Below, piece by piece: positions 32,314-41,942 of a stretch of DNA of 49,796 bases. The notes under the pieces are model-generated. The model was not told the origin of the DNA. It worked only from the letters and a program-made list of their open reading frames with translations, and made no database searches. The stretch spans positions 4,623 to 54,418 of the forward strand of contig MNCI01013594.1 in assembly GCA_015680685.1 (NCBI GenBank), read 5' to 3'. Each line of letters opens with the position of its first letter. The stretch's first letter is position 1. The translations under genes and the position numbers were made by a program. This DNA is from Gnetum montanum (lineage: Eukaryota; Streptophyta; Gnetopsida; Gnetales; Gnetaceae).

Positions 32314-32657
32314 TAATGAGTGGCGAGGTACCCCTACACTCAACCATATGAATACGAGCATTTTATGCATGATTTGGTTGAACTCCGCAGATGGACTAGT
32401 TGTGGCATCTAAATAATTAGCCTTAGGTCGTAGTTCGTTGTCTTCCCACCTAGACCAGTATTAGCTTTGTCATGTATGGTTTGGTCTAGAGTGAGGTGTA
32501 TGATAGGTTTCTAATCTAATGCTACTCTCGAAGGCAATGAAAAGTAATATTAACTAAGCTAAGAGAGAAGGATGAGAAGGAATCTAATCTAGCCTAAGTG
32601 TGATGAGCATCCATTCTTTGATTATCCGTACACATCTTGGACTTCGTGCACAACTAC
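32314..32657 (-). repeat. LTR in opposite orientation, running into the gap
   Basis: On the minus strand it ends ...GGTACCTCGCCACTCATTA, like the U5 ends of the other LTRs. The phrase ATGACAAAGC/TAGTATTGG near 32450-32480 matches solo LTR 1 (near 3630-3650) in reverse. Only about 344 bp are seen before the Ns. It may be the 3' LTR of the unit at 33060-36340 or a separate solo LTR. Confidence 0.75.
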
Positions 32658-33059
32658 NNNNNNNNNNNNNNNNNNNNNNNNNNNNNNNNNNNNNNNNNNN
32701 NNNNNNNNNNNNNNNNNNNNNNNNNNNNNNNNNNNNNNNNNNNNNNNNNNNNNNNNNNNNNNNNNNNNNNNNNNNNNNNNNNNNNNNNNNNNNNNNNNNN
32801 NNNNNNNNNNNNNNNNNNNNNNNNNNNNNNNNNNNNNNNNNNNNNNNNNNNNNNNNNNNNNNNNNNNNNNNNNNNNNNNNNNNNNNNNNNNNNNNNNNNN
32901 NNNNNNNNNNNNNNNNNNNNNNNNNNNNNNNNNNNNNNNNNNNNNNNNNNNNNNNNNNNNNNNNNNNNNNNNNNNNNNNNNNNNNNNNNNNNNNNNNNNN
33001 NNNNNNNNNNNNNNNNNNNNNNNNNNNNNNNNNNNNNNNNNNNNNNNNNNNNNNNNNNN
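32658..33059. other. Assembly gap (402 N)
   Basis: This is a run of N. Any translation across it is meaningless. True length and content are unknown. Confidence 0.99.
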
Positions 33060-35815
33060 CATTGAAGTATGGCCTAGAGCTTCTCCTCTTTAGTCTGAGG
33101 GTCTTGTGCCATCCATGCTAATGTTCAAAAGTTTGAAGGAGTCAGCACTTCCCACGGACAGGGTAGTTGTGGAAACATTTGGTTGGCCTTGACATACCAA
33201 GTCGTAAACACCCATCATTCCTCCTCATAGGCTCTGGCTTTATCCTTGTACTCATGAAATTCTGCAAACCATTGAGCCAAGTTTGTTGCAACACCTTTCT
33301 ATCCTTGGTAGCTGGCTTTTACCACCTCAAGTTCAGAATTTGCAACTTCCAGTTTTTCCAATAGCTTCTTACACTCTACAAATTCTGCTTCATATTTGAT
33401 GTGGGTGGTTGCTACTTGCTACTCAAGCTCTGTCCTCAGGTGCCCTGCTATTAACATGGCAAGGTTGGCATACCTCAGATTTACCAACTCCATGTACTTT
33501 GTCAGATCCTGAATCTGCAGATCCCAGCTTTTAACTTCCACTTGGTGGGCGAAGGCATATGTGTCTAATATGGCCTGCCAGTTAGTGTGTTGAGCATTGA
33601 TAGTGTTGATCTAAGCCTTGGCCATATGGATTTTCTTCTCAAGGATTTGTTTATACATCCCCACTTGATTGTGGAAGTGCTCCTTCAACTCCTCATGTCG
33701 TTTAGCCTCATTTTGCCACATGCTTATCTCAATAGCTGACTGTTGACAAATGGCGTGTACCTCCTCCATCGAGAGGATTTGATTCTCTCTGGTTAAATGG
33801 CTTATGTCTCAGTTGACCTGGATGAATTGTTCTCACAATTGTTGGAAGTGTTCCTTGAGAACGTACTTTTGCTTTTCCATAGTGGTCAACTGAAGGTTGT
33901 CTGCAACGAGTTACTTGTTTTCTTCTTGTAAGGCCTTGAGTGCCTTAATATGCGCATGAGTTTGCGCCTGTGCTATGGAGGCATCCCAAACAACCTTCTC
34001 TTTTTCATTAGCCACCCTTTTATTCTTCGTGATTAGCTTGGTTAGTTTCTTTGTTCTAAAATTATCTAGCTGGTCTGCAGGAACTAATTGCAAAGGGTCC
34101 CGCTGTGCTGCTTGTAGGGTTGCGAGCTGCTCTTGCAATCTTTGCACTTTTGCTTCTGCATGCTTGGCCCTCACTTTGGTCAAGACCAGCTTCCCCTTTG
34201 TGGAAATGAGTTCTGACTGAATTACCGTAACATCCTAAGGGATGTCAAACATGGATGTCATTACTTTCCATGTTTGGAGCAATCGATCAAGCACATCCTC
34301 ATCGTCCGCAAGAGTCATTGAGGTTCTAGCCAAAGTTTGAGCATCTCATGCTCCTATGAGATTTGTCGATGGCACAACAGGTACATTGAATGATTCTTTG
34401 ATGTGCTCTGTGACCACTTTTGTAGCTCCTGTAGCATTCTGGTGTTGCATGACCAGTACGGTGGCCCCTTCACCAGTTTCTAATTGCACCTAGAAAGATG
34501 CCATGTTTCTTGAGATCTATTGTGACCATCTACTTTCCCCTGCTCTTGTGTGGATCGATACTTCCCCCCTTGTGCGATCTAATGAAACAGTAGGTTGAAT
34601 GGAATCATCGATGACACGGAAGAGGTTTGCATCATAACGGCTTTCCCAACTGATCGTCTCAGCAATGACCCTAAGATGGCTCATCGACGATCTATAGTCT
34701 TGCAATGGCTATTGATCCTGGTCTGTGTTGGGCCCTACTTCTTGTTGTTGGCTGGGACCAGTGCTTGGAGGTTTGTTGGGTCCTACAAATTGAGTTGCAG
34801 TTGGTCAAGCCATTTGTTCTTCTTCTTGTTCTGGTCCCAGCTCTTTGCCAGTGCTTTTCCTTGGAGCTGGCATCTTGAGAAATTCAACATGTGAAGTAGT
34901 TTGGGCTTTTTGGAGGACATCGTTGGTGTACCCCTGAATACCAGCATGTCGGCAAAGCTTCTTGATAAGGTAAGGGAAAGGTAGCGCCATTTTCCCTGTT
35001 TTTCGTTCCTTGAACCGCCTCAGGATCTCCATTAAATATAGATGGGGTAGGTTAGTGTTAACCTTTCCCATCAATACTGCACATCCTCTAGTTGCATACG
35101 TTGATATTCTCTTTAGGCCCTTTGTGGGGAAGAGGTGATATGTTCCAATTTTGAAGTAAATTCTCTCTTCTGTCGTCAACTCACCAAATGTTTTATCTCT
35201 GCCATAAGCCCTTTCCAACCAATCTTTTCGTACATCGGGGTCTGAACGGGTGGAAAACTGAGCAAATTTGGGCCTNTGTACATCGGGGTCTGAACGGGTG
35301 GAAAACTGAGCAAATTTGGGCCTTGTATTCGAAAGGTTTAACACTTTTGAAATGGCCTGTGCAGAGAAGTCAACTATCACATCACAAATATTGATAGTGG
35401 TGCCTTGCTCTCTATTGTGCCAAAATTGGTACATCTCTCCTAGGTACCAGGCACCACTTGCAAAGAGGATAGGCTATAAGGGAGATCCCTTGAGGTGATC
35501 CCTAATGGCCTCAGAAGTGAACTTTGCAAATGATTCAAAGTTCAATTCCACAATCACCATAATGAATGTGGACTTCTTGTGGATGTCCTGAATATAATCT
35601 TGGGGCAACGTGAGTTGTTGTCCTTGTTCAGGCACTGCAGTAGCACCTCCTTCTGCCTGCCAAAATCGTACGGTAGGAAGATCTTCTTGATGAATGCTGA
35701 ATGATTATTCCTCCTGTTCTACATGTTGTCTGGTAGGACCTTGTTTTCCACCTCTCTGAGATCATTTGTTTCCACCTTGAGAAGGACCTTCCTGTTGTCC
35801 ACGTTTCAAGGCCAT
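33060..35815 (-). pseudogene. Unrecognised ~918-codon coiled-coil protein gene with in-frame stops
   Basis: A single frame runs from ATG (35815; MALKRGQQEGPSQGGN) to the gap. I checked frame continuity at 35434, 34705, 34183, 33769, 33493 and 33112; all differ from 35815 by multiples of three. About 18 stop codons interrupt it; each could arise from Gln, Arg or Trp by one transition. Residues about 75-340 look globular (FTSEAIRDHLKGSP; DVIVDFSAQAISKVLNL; RKDWLERAYGRDKTFGEL; TYATRGCAVLMGKVNTNLP; PFPYLIKKLCRHAGIQGYT), ending in an acidic EQEEEQMA. From about 530 to 870 the protein is highly charged and helical (AEAKVQRLQEQLATLQAAQ; NEAKRHEELKEHF; LQIQDLTKYMELVNLRYANL). No gag, protease, RT or zinc-knuckle motif is seen. 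The globular part recalls the plant transposon-associated ORF families found in LTR elements, but I do not recognise it securely. Confidence 0.65.
35230..35323. repeat. 46-bp tandem duplicate around a single N
   Basis: GTACATCGGGGTCTGAACGG and the next 26 bases are identical at 35230-35275 and 35278-35323, separated by NT. The N between perfect copies suggests two contig ends that overlap but were not merged. The unit adds 48 bp (16 codons), so the reading frame is kept. Confidence 0.85.
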
Positions 35816-36041
35816 CTGCAATCACATGGAGTCAACCGTTAGTAAGGTTGTTTTTAAAGTTAAATTATACCTTATTGCTTGCCTTAATTAATGATCTTAT
35901 GTTATCACATGTGATATCATGCGAAAAAACTATAATAATGAGTCTTGTGACTTAGGTGGTTTTTTCAATTTTAGTTTCCCAGTATACCTAGGGATTAAAT
36001 GATTTTTAGGCACAATTATTCTAAGTGTTTTAGTTAATTAC
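35816..36041 (-). other. Probable leader intron (226 bp)
   Basis: The donor is AAG|GTAATT (36042/36041) and the acceptor is TGTGATTGCAG directly before ATGGCC (35815). A branch-like TTACTAAC stands about 25 bases upstream of the acceptor (CTAAC complement at 35838-35842). The intron is AT-rich and the flanking exon sequence less so. This fits a eukaryotic 5'-UTR intron ending exactly at the start codon. It is predicted by eye only. Confidence 0.5.
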
Positions 36042-36345
36042 CTTAGATGGTGTCCTTTGGGCGATGATAAATTTCAACAACATTAGACACTTTTCGGCAG
36101 ATGTCCCTCCCCCACGACTAAGCTGAACACTCTGGGTTCAAGCAAGTTCAGACGGAATGAAAATTGGAGTACCAACGAGCGAGATATAGTTAGAAAAGCA
36201 AGGGTCGCTTAATCACAAGTCGTAGAGAAAAAAAAATTCGAAAACTCCCCCGTGTGAATGGAAAAAATGATGCTAAGTGTTGCAGGGGGGGTCACTTATT
36301 TATAGGTTGTGGGGACGCAATATCGCGTACGCGATATTACGACCC
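36042..36345 (-). promoter_or_regulatory. LTR-type promoter and leader with a 20-bp palindrome
   Basis: TATAAATA (36297-36304, minus) lies 14 bp from the perfect palindrome AATATCGCGTACGCGATATT (36319-36338). This resembles the U3 layout of the solo LTR 2 and element B LTRs (GATATCG words, then TATAAATAAG). The leader from about 36270 to 36042 carries the polypurine-like GTCGTGGGGGAGG (36104-36116). No LTR end (TG or CA with the TGATGA form) can be fixed, so I call it LTR-like only. Confidence 0.55.
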
Positions 36346-37697
36346 TAGGGACATAGGGCACCATAAGAATACCAAAATTTTTAAGGATTTTTTTGAAATA
36401 AATGTTGTAAATTGAGGACATTGGGCTATTATCAAGGGTTTCTAGGGAAATTCCATTAATTCGAAAGGAACAATTAATGATGATGATATGGATTTTATCA
36501 ATAAAACCTTGAATGGGAGAAAAAGGCTATGTAATGGTACATAGGAACATTGAAATTTCGAGGGATAATAGTAGGGAAAGAACAGTATAAAAAATTATGC
36601 TGAGGGTAAGAAATGATGTGTGTGAGTTATGTCATAAGTGAAGATTACAAAAGATTACACAAGTGGATCCTCCCCAAAGTAGGTTTCAACCTATAATGCC
36701 CCTATGGAACCATACTTAAAGTGTCTGTGGGCACTAGAAGGGTTAAATGTAATCCACACTAACTCCAGAAAACACACACATGTAAATATCACTGAAATGA
36801 GGTAAGAGTTCTCTGTTACACATGACACGAGCTACAATTACATGAACAGTGAGATGAAACGAAGTATAGAAGGGATCATAGAGATTGGGATAGGAGGTAA
36901 CTAACCCAGGGCACAATGAATCCTACATGAAAAGCATGATTAATGTGTCATTAACCCATCGTTCCAAGAACAGGACCAAGTCCATCCTTCGGATCAGTGA
37001 CATTGCATTATTTCATCCCATGATGAGCAACTATGAGAGTATCATAACAACAAGGTGTATGATCACTTGGCATTTTGTTCAAGAGAGGAGTGATTTTTTT
37101 TGAATACTAAGTCCAGAGAAGTCGCCAACCTTTAGGCATGGGTGCATGTCTTTCTAGTGGAACCCCCTAGAATAGCATTGGATTTTTGAGTGCCCTTTTG
37201 ATTACTCTTACTCCCATTTTTCATTAGATCTACAAGGATCTTAGTACAACCGTGTTGCATGATAACTCCCACAGACATCACCAAAGAGAATCCTTGAGTC
37301 CCCTTGATGTCACACCCTAATTATTCCCTCTTGGTCCATCCTTCTTCATTCTAGGTACAATGAACACAAAATTAATTTTAAGTTTTAAAAAAGTTAAGAA
37401 TATCACTATACCCTCGAACAGAACCTCTTATTTGTAGAACGGATGAGTGGATGTAATGGGCTCACTATCCAAATAATTGATCATTTGCTACTTGACAACA
37501 TAGAACACACCTCAACCAATGATCCGCATGAGTGGTTTATTCATAGACGAGATTACTTATAAAAAACGTAAAAGGATAAAAACACAAAAAGATAAAACAA
37601 GAAATTTGAAAAATTGAAAAACTGAAAAACAAAAAGTTGTAAAATCAAAGAAAATAAAAAATGGTTATTAATCCTTCTTGTTACTAGAATGGGGGGT
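36345..37697 (-). other. 3' spacer of a further B-type element (F)
   Basis: It shares phrases with the element B spacer: AGTGGATCCTCCCCAAAGTA (about 36663, compare 15013), GGCATGGGTGCATGTCTTTC (about 37136, compare 15478), and CCCCTTGATGTCACACCCTA (about 37299, compare 15718). No coding capacity is seen. Its integrase side is cut off at 37697 by the LTR of element D. Confidence 0.6.
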
Positions 37698-39720
37698 TGT
37701 ACTGACCTAAATCTTCAATGTAAGGCTAGAAGGAAAATAAACACCAAAAGATCGTCGGGCAGACACAACTTATCTTGCCTTCACCTCGAGGGCAAGCTAG
37801 AAAAGTAAACAAAGGTAGAGTGCCTTGGATGGTCTGCACACAAATCAACCAAGGACTTTCCCAAGCATAAACTATGGCTTGCGCTGGGGTTATCGTGACT
37901 GATGTCTTAAAATGTGAACAATGTGCGTAAAATGTAAACAGGATCATAAATAGAATATAAGCAAAACGTAAGCAGGATGTAAATTGAATGTAGGCAAGCA
38001 GAACGTAAACAGAACATAAACAAAATATAAAATAGATTAAACAGAAATAATGGTTGGTTGGCAAGACGAACTAAATTGTATTGCTTAAAAAAAGGGTGTG
38101 CACCAATCAAAGCGTAGTTGCACGTGTATAGATGGCAAGTCAAACATCTAGCCTCGGGGTGATGTGATGCGATGATGTGATGATGTAGGTGAGAAGTGCT
38201 TGGATGCCAAGAGTCAAGCGTGCCGAGTGCCCAAGGATTCGATGATTTTGCGTATGTTCTTAGAATTGCCAATGTCTCCAATTTCCAATCCCTCTATTCA
38301 TGTGAATTAACAGGGTATTTATAGGGCTAGGCTAGGCTTGGGTGCAGAATTCCAGAATGGAATCAATGGTTGGGATTTAATAGGGAAACGGATCCAGTGA
38401 CACATGTCCAATGGACAATTGTGCACAAGCTGGATGTGTGTTGGCAAGAGTTAGATGTGTGTCGGCAAGCTATGTTCTTGACCAGATACATTGCATTTTA
38501 CAACTCATGGGTTACTCAAGCCCATGAAAGTACATTTAATTTAGATCATGAGGGCTTAACATGCCCATAAATGGGGATCTACAATGAAATGTACAACAAG
38601 AGAAATTTGACCCGGCTCGCTTGACCATGGATCGAGTGCTGCAAGATGTGAAGATGTTGACTTGAGGCTGTTCAAGGCTTCTCTGTTTGACCAGGGTTTC
38701 CAATGTGAGTTGATGTACCTTCCGAGTCAAGTTGAGCTTCAGTGTAAGTTGATTTGCAATCACGCTGCACTCACACCCAGTGTGACCTCCAGCGTGTGTC
38801 TAGCGTCCAGCGTGCCCAACGTCCAGCGTGCCAGCGTGTGGACACTGCACTCACACTGCCCTCACTGCCAGTGTGACCTCTAGCATGAGTGAAGAAAACC
38901 TGACCTTTTGACACCAAATTTTGACTTCTGAAGCTTGCAACTGCTACTTGAATGTGTTTAACTCTGGAATCTGGAATTTGAGCTTGGATTTGAGTGATTT
39001 TGAGTAGGTCACGCTAGCTATTTTGGGTAGTTCACACTATGGTCACATTACAGCATGACCACAGCGTAACCTACAACATCACCTACAAACACCTATGAAA
39101 ACTTGCAATTTTTAAATTAAAATTTTGAGATTCTGGAAGCTGAAGTTGGAGGTTGTAGATGTTGAACTCAAGGATGCCCGAGGATGACTTGCACATTTGA
39201 AATCAAGCCATTCTAAGTTGGTTTGGAGGCTATTTGAAGTTGTGAAAGTTGGTCATGCTGGAGGTCACGCTGCAGCATGACCATAGCGTCCAGCATCAGC
39301 ATGAGTTCCCAAGTTAGCATGAATGCCATGCCTTAGCCAAATTTTTGTCTCCAAAACTTCAAAAGGGCTTGAGTCATTTCCATTTCAAAGTGCTAGGCCA
39401 AAATTAGTGGTGTTTCCTTGGTCCCTCTTTGTTGATGTTTGGAGGAATTCACCTGAGAGGCGTCAACAAAGAAGTGCAAAACACCATGAACAACCAAGTA
39501 CCAAGCATTATATGTCGGTCCTTGGCTGGATGTTGTCGCTCCATTTTCAAAAGTACATGGGATTGGGGAAATGCAGTTTGATATGCAAGGGGAGGGGATT
39601 AGTTGTAACCAGGGGAAGCCAGGAATTGGTCAAAGGTGATAATTACTGTTGGAATTGTGGGAGAGGAATTCTCTCACGTGAACAAGTTATGTCATTGGTC
39701 CTTATCAACAGCTAGGTTTT
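37698..39720 (-). repeat. 3' LTR of element D (start not fixed)
   Basis: The LTR ends ...GGTCAGTACA at 37698 (minus), matching ...GGATGGTACA at 47581 in element E. TATAAATA is at 38316-38323. The regions 37720-38680 (reversed) and 46680-47581 align over U3, R and U5 (for example TCTTGTTGTACATT, GCAATGTATCTGGTC, CAAGCCATAG, GTCCTTGGTTGATTTG). A GC-rich patch at 38763-38890 repeats CCAGCGTG four times and CTGCACTCACAC twice. The beginning of the LTR could not be located; TGTTGATAAGG at 39710 is one candidate. Confidence 0.65.
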
Positions 39721-40637
39721 CAGCAGACTCGGAACCAAGACATAGGAGGTGCATTATTTGGAGAAATGAGACTCTTATAGAGTATTTACAGAGCCTGTTG
39801 TAAATAGCCAAAGCCACACAATGATGTGCCACATGGTCTCTTTGAGACACAAGTGTAGTTGTTTTTCCAAGACAATTGCCTTCTCGCCTGGGGCTTGTAT
39901 GAGAAGAGCCAATAGTCCATGGTTTATGATGTCAATGGGGTCATGAAGACCTTTTTCGTGCATTTTTCTCTTTGACCCTTTTTTGCCTTTTCTTTTTTGT
40001 TCTTTTCTATTTTCTTTTGTTTTTTGCTTTGTTTTTGATATTTTCGTTTTCTTTTATTTTTCTTTTTTTTTGTCTTTTTGAAAGAGCTTTCTTTTAGTGC
40101 CGTGCTTGTGTTCAAGCACTTGCATTTTGTATCATGGATTGTGTACTGTGTTTTGTGTTGCAACTGCTTGGGGAGTTACAGTGTGTAGCAGTGTATCAAG
40201 AGTTTTGAACTGAGTGGAATGTATCTAGGGGTGTAATCGAATAGGACAATTGGAACATGATGGGGAAAAAGGGGAAGTATCAAGAGTTGGGAATGTACTT
40301 ATGAATGAATTGATTAACCCAGTTACATGCGTCAGAAAAAAATGTGATACCTTGTTGTCACGATGAAGTGCATCTATGTACGAATGCCTTAGGAGCATCA
40401 TCCTACAAATGAAACTCCAAGAAGACAAGAAAAACACAAATGAAACAGTTAGCTAAGCACTTGAAATAAGGAGATGGAGTTACCACATGCAATTTTTAAA
40501 GCAAATAGAATTATGAACAACATCATCTTCATTAGTGTCCATGAGACAAATCATGCAGAAAGTCTTTGTGGAACATGTACAACCAATTGTAGCAACACAT
40601 CTTTTCAAGTTTTTGGCTGGTCTTCGATGTTGTTGCT
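39721..40637 (-). other. Non-coding 3' region of element D with a polypurine-rich tract
   Basis: From about 39955 to 40085 the minus strand is almost pure A/G/AAAAG (over 120 bp), a possible polypurine region before the LTR. An ORF there (39924-40163) is a run of Lys codons and is not credible. The remainder shows no gene. Confidence 0.45.
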
Positions 40638-40974
40638 AGTTTATAGTCTTAGCGAACTATTGTGGGTTAGTTTCACGTCATAACCCCTTGGACAGTGCCA
40701 GTTTAGCGTAATAGCGGATGGTACATTGCTAGTTTGTAGTCATAGCGAATTGTAAAGAGGCAAGCTAGTTTATAGTCTTAGTGGACTTTGGGTACTAGTT
40801 TTACGTCATGGTTGATAGATGTAGCAGTTTAGTGTTATACCAGACAGAGCTCTGTGGTGTCAGTTTATCGTTGTGACTCCAAGACCATCTGTGGTATTAG
40901 TTTTAAGTCATGATGTCAGGACTACTCTGTGGTATCAGTTTTAAGTCATGATGCCAGGACTATGACATACCTCA
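40638..40974 (-). repeat. Tandem array, ten degenerate units of 29-38 bp
   Basis: On the plus strand each unit begins AGTTT, at 40638, 40669, 40700, 40731, 40767, 40797, 40826, 40862, 40899 and 40937 (steps 31, 31, 31, 36, 30, 29, 36, 37, 38). Typical units read AGTTTATAGTCTTAGCGAAC and AGTTTTAAGTCATGATG(C/T)C. The last two are almost identical. The array begins right after the end of the integrase frame and lies before the LTR. Confidence 0.85.
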
Positions 40975-41942
40975 AGTTTATCAGACATAGTACTGTTTAA
41001 GGTATAAATGATTTGTAGGATTAGCGAACTTGTTCCATTCATATCAGCAAGTTTGAATGCTCCATTATTGTATGCCTTGGTGACTAAGTAAGGCCCTTCC
41101 TAGTTGGCTGAGAATTTATCTGGATGTTCACGAGGGGCCTTAAGGATTAGATCTCCTTTTTTGATCAGGTGTTTATGGAGATCGTGCTTGTGTCGTTGCC
41201 GTTGTTGCTTCTGGTACCATTCTATTTGATCAAGTGTTTGCACACATTCTTCTTCTACCGAATCAAGGTTAGCAATGTGCAATTCATTGTTTTGACTTTC
41301 ATCGAGGAGGCCAAAGAGAGCTATCCATAATGAGGGAACCTGCAACTCTAAAGGTAAAACAGCTTCAGATCCATATACAAGACTATATGGATTTTTACCT
41401 ATAGATGTTTGATGTGTTGTTCTATATGCCCACAATGCATAGACCAATTGTTCATGCCATCATTTCTTACTTTGATTTAACATCTTTTTGAGCACCATGA
41501 GGATAGTTTTGTTTGTAACCTTCGCTTGACTATTGCTCTATGGGAGGTAAGGTGATGAAAATGCATGTTTAATGCCCAGAATTTCATAGAAGCTTTTAGT
41601 ATTTGCATTGCTGAACTCTAAACCCCATTTTTGGAATGGCCATGTGATTTGTTCTGTATGCAATTCATTAGGTGGCACATGTATTAGATTACCATGCTTT
41701 TGGCAAATGTCACACGTTCTAACCTTGGAGATGCAATTGTATTCCATGTGTGGCTAGAAATAGCCTAAGCACCTAATCTTCGTTGCCATTGCTTTGGGTG
41801 CTATATGCCCTCCACAAAGTCCTGCATGGACTTATTCTACGATTGTTTGACCATTGATGCTACTAACGCACATCAATAGAATGCCTTCGTAGGATTTGAG
41901 ACACAAGGTGTCTCCTATTAATGCATATTGCCAAGAGCATTT
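40975..41942 (-). pseudogene. Element D integrase (catalytic core deleted)
   Basis: The zinc-binding start reads HAGLCGGHIAPKAMATKI (near 41790-41835), then CDICQKHGNLIHVPPNELHT (near 41650-41710), giving the H, H, C, C ligands. The core begins WPFQKWGLEF, but the next residues are SNANTKSFYEILGIKHAFSS. The stretch that should hold DYFTKW and the second Asp region is missing (about 80 residues). The end of the core and the C-terminal domain are well kept: ALWAYRTTHQTSIGKNPYSL, VYGSEAVLPLELQVPS, KKGDLILKAPREHPDKF, and after a stop EGPYLVTKAYNNGAFKL. It cannot integrate DNA. Confidence 0.85.

Noticed and set aside
32600-33121. Open frames of 140-170 codons across the N run
   Set aside because: They exist only because N is not read as a stop; no information.
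39924-40163. Lysine-rich 79-codon ORF
   Set aside because: It is the translation of an A/G-rich tract in a non-coding 3' region.
40638-40974. CRISPR array
   Set aside because: Units are degenerate, without identical repeats and unique spacers, in a plant retroelement; a minisatellite-like array explains it.
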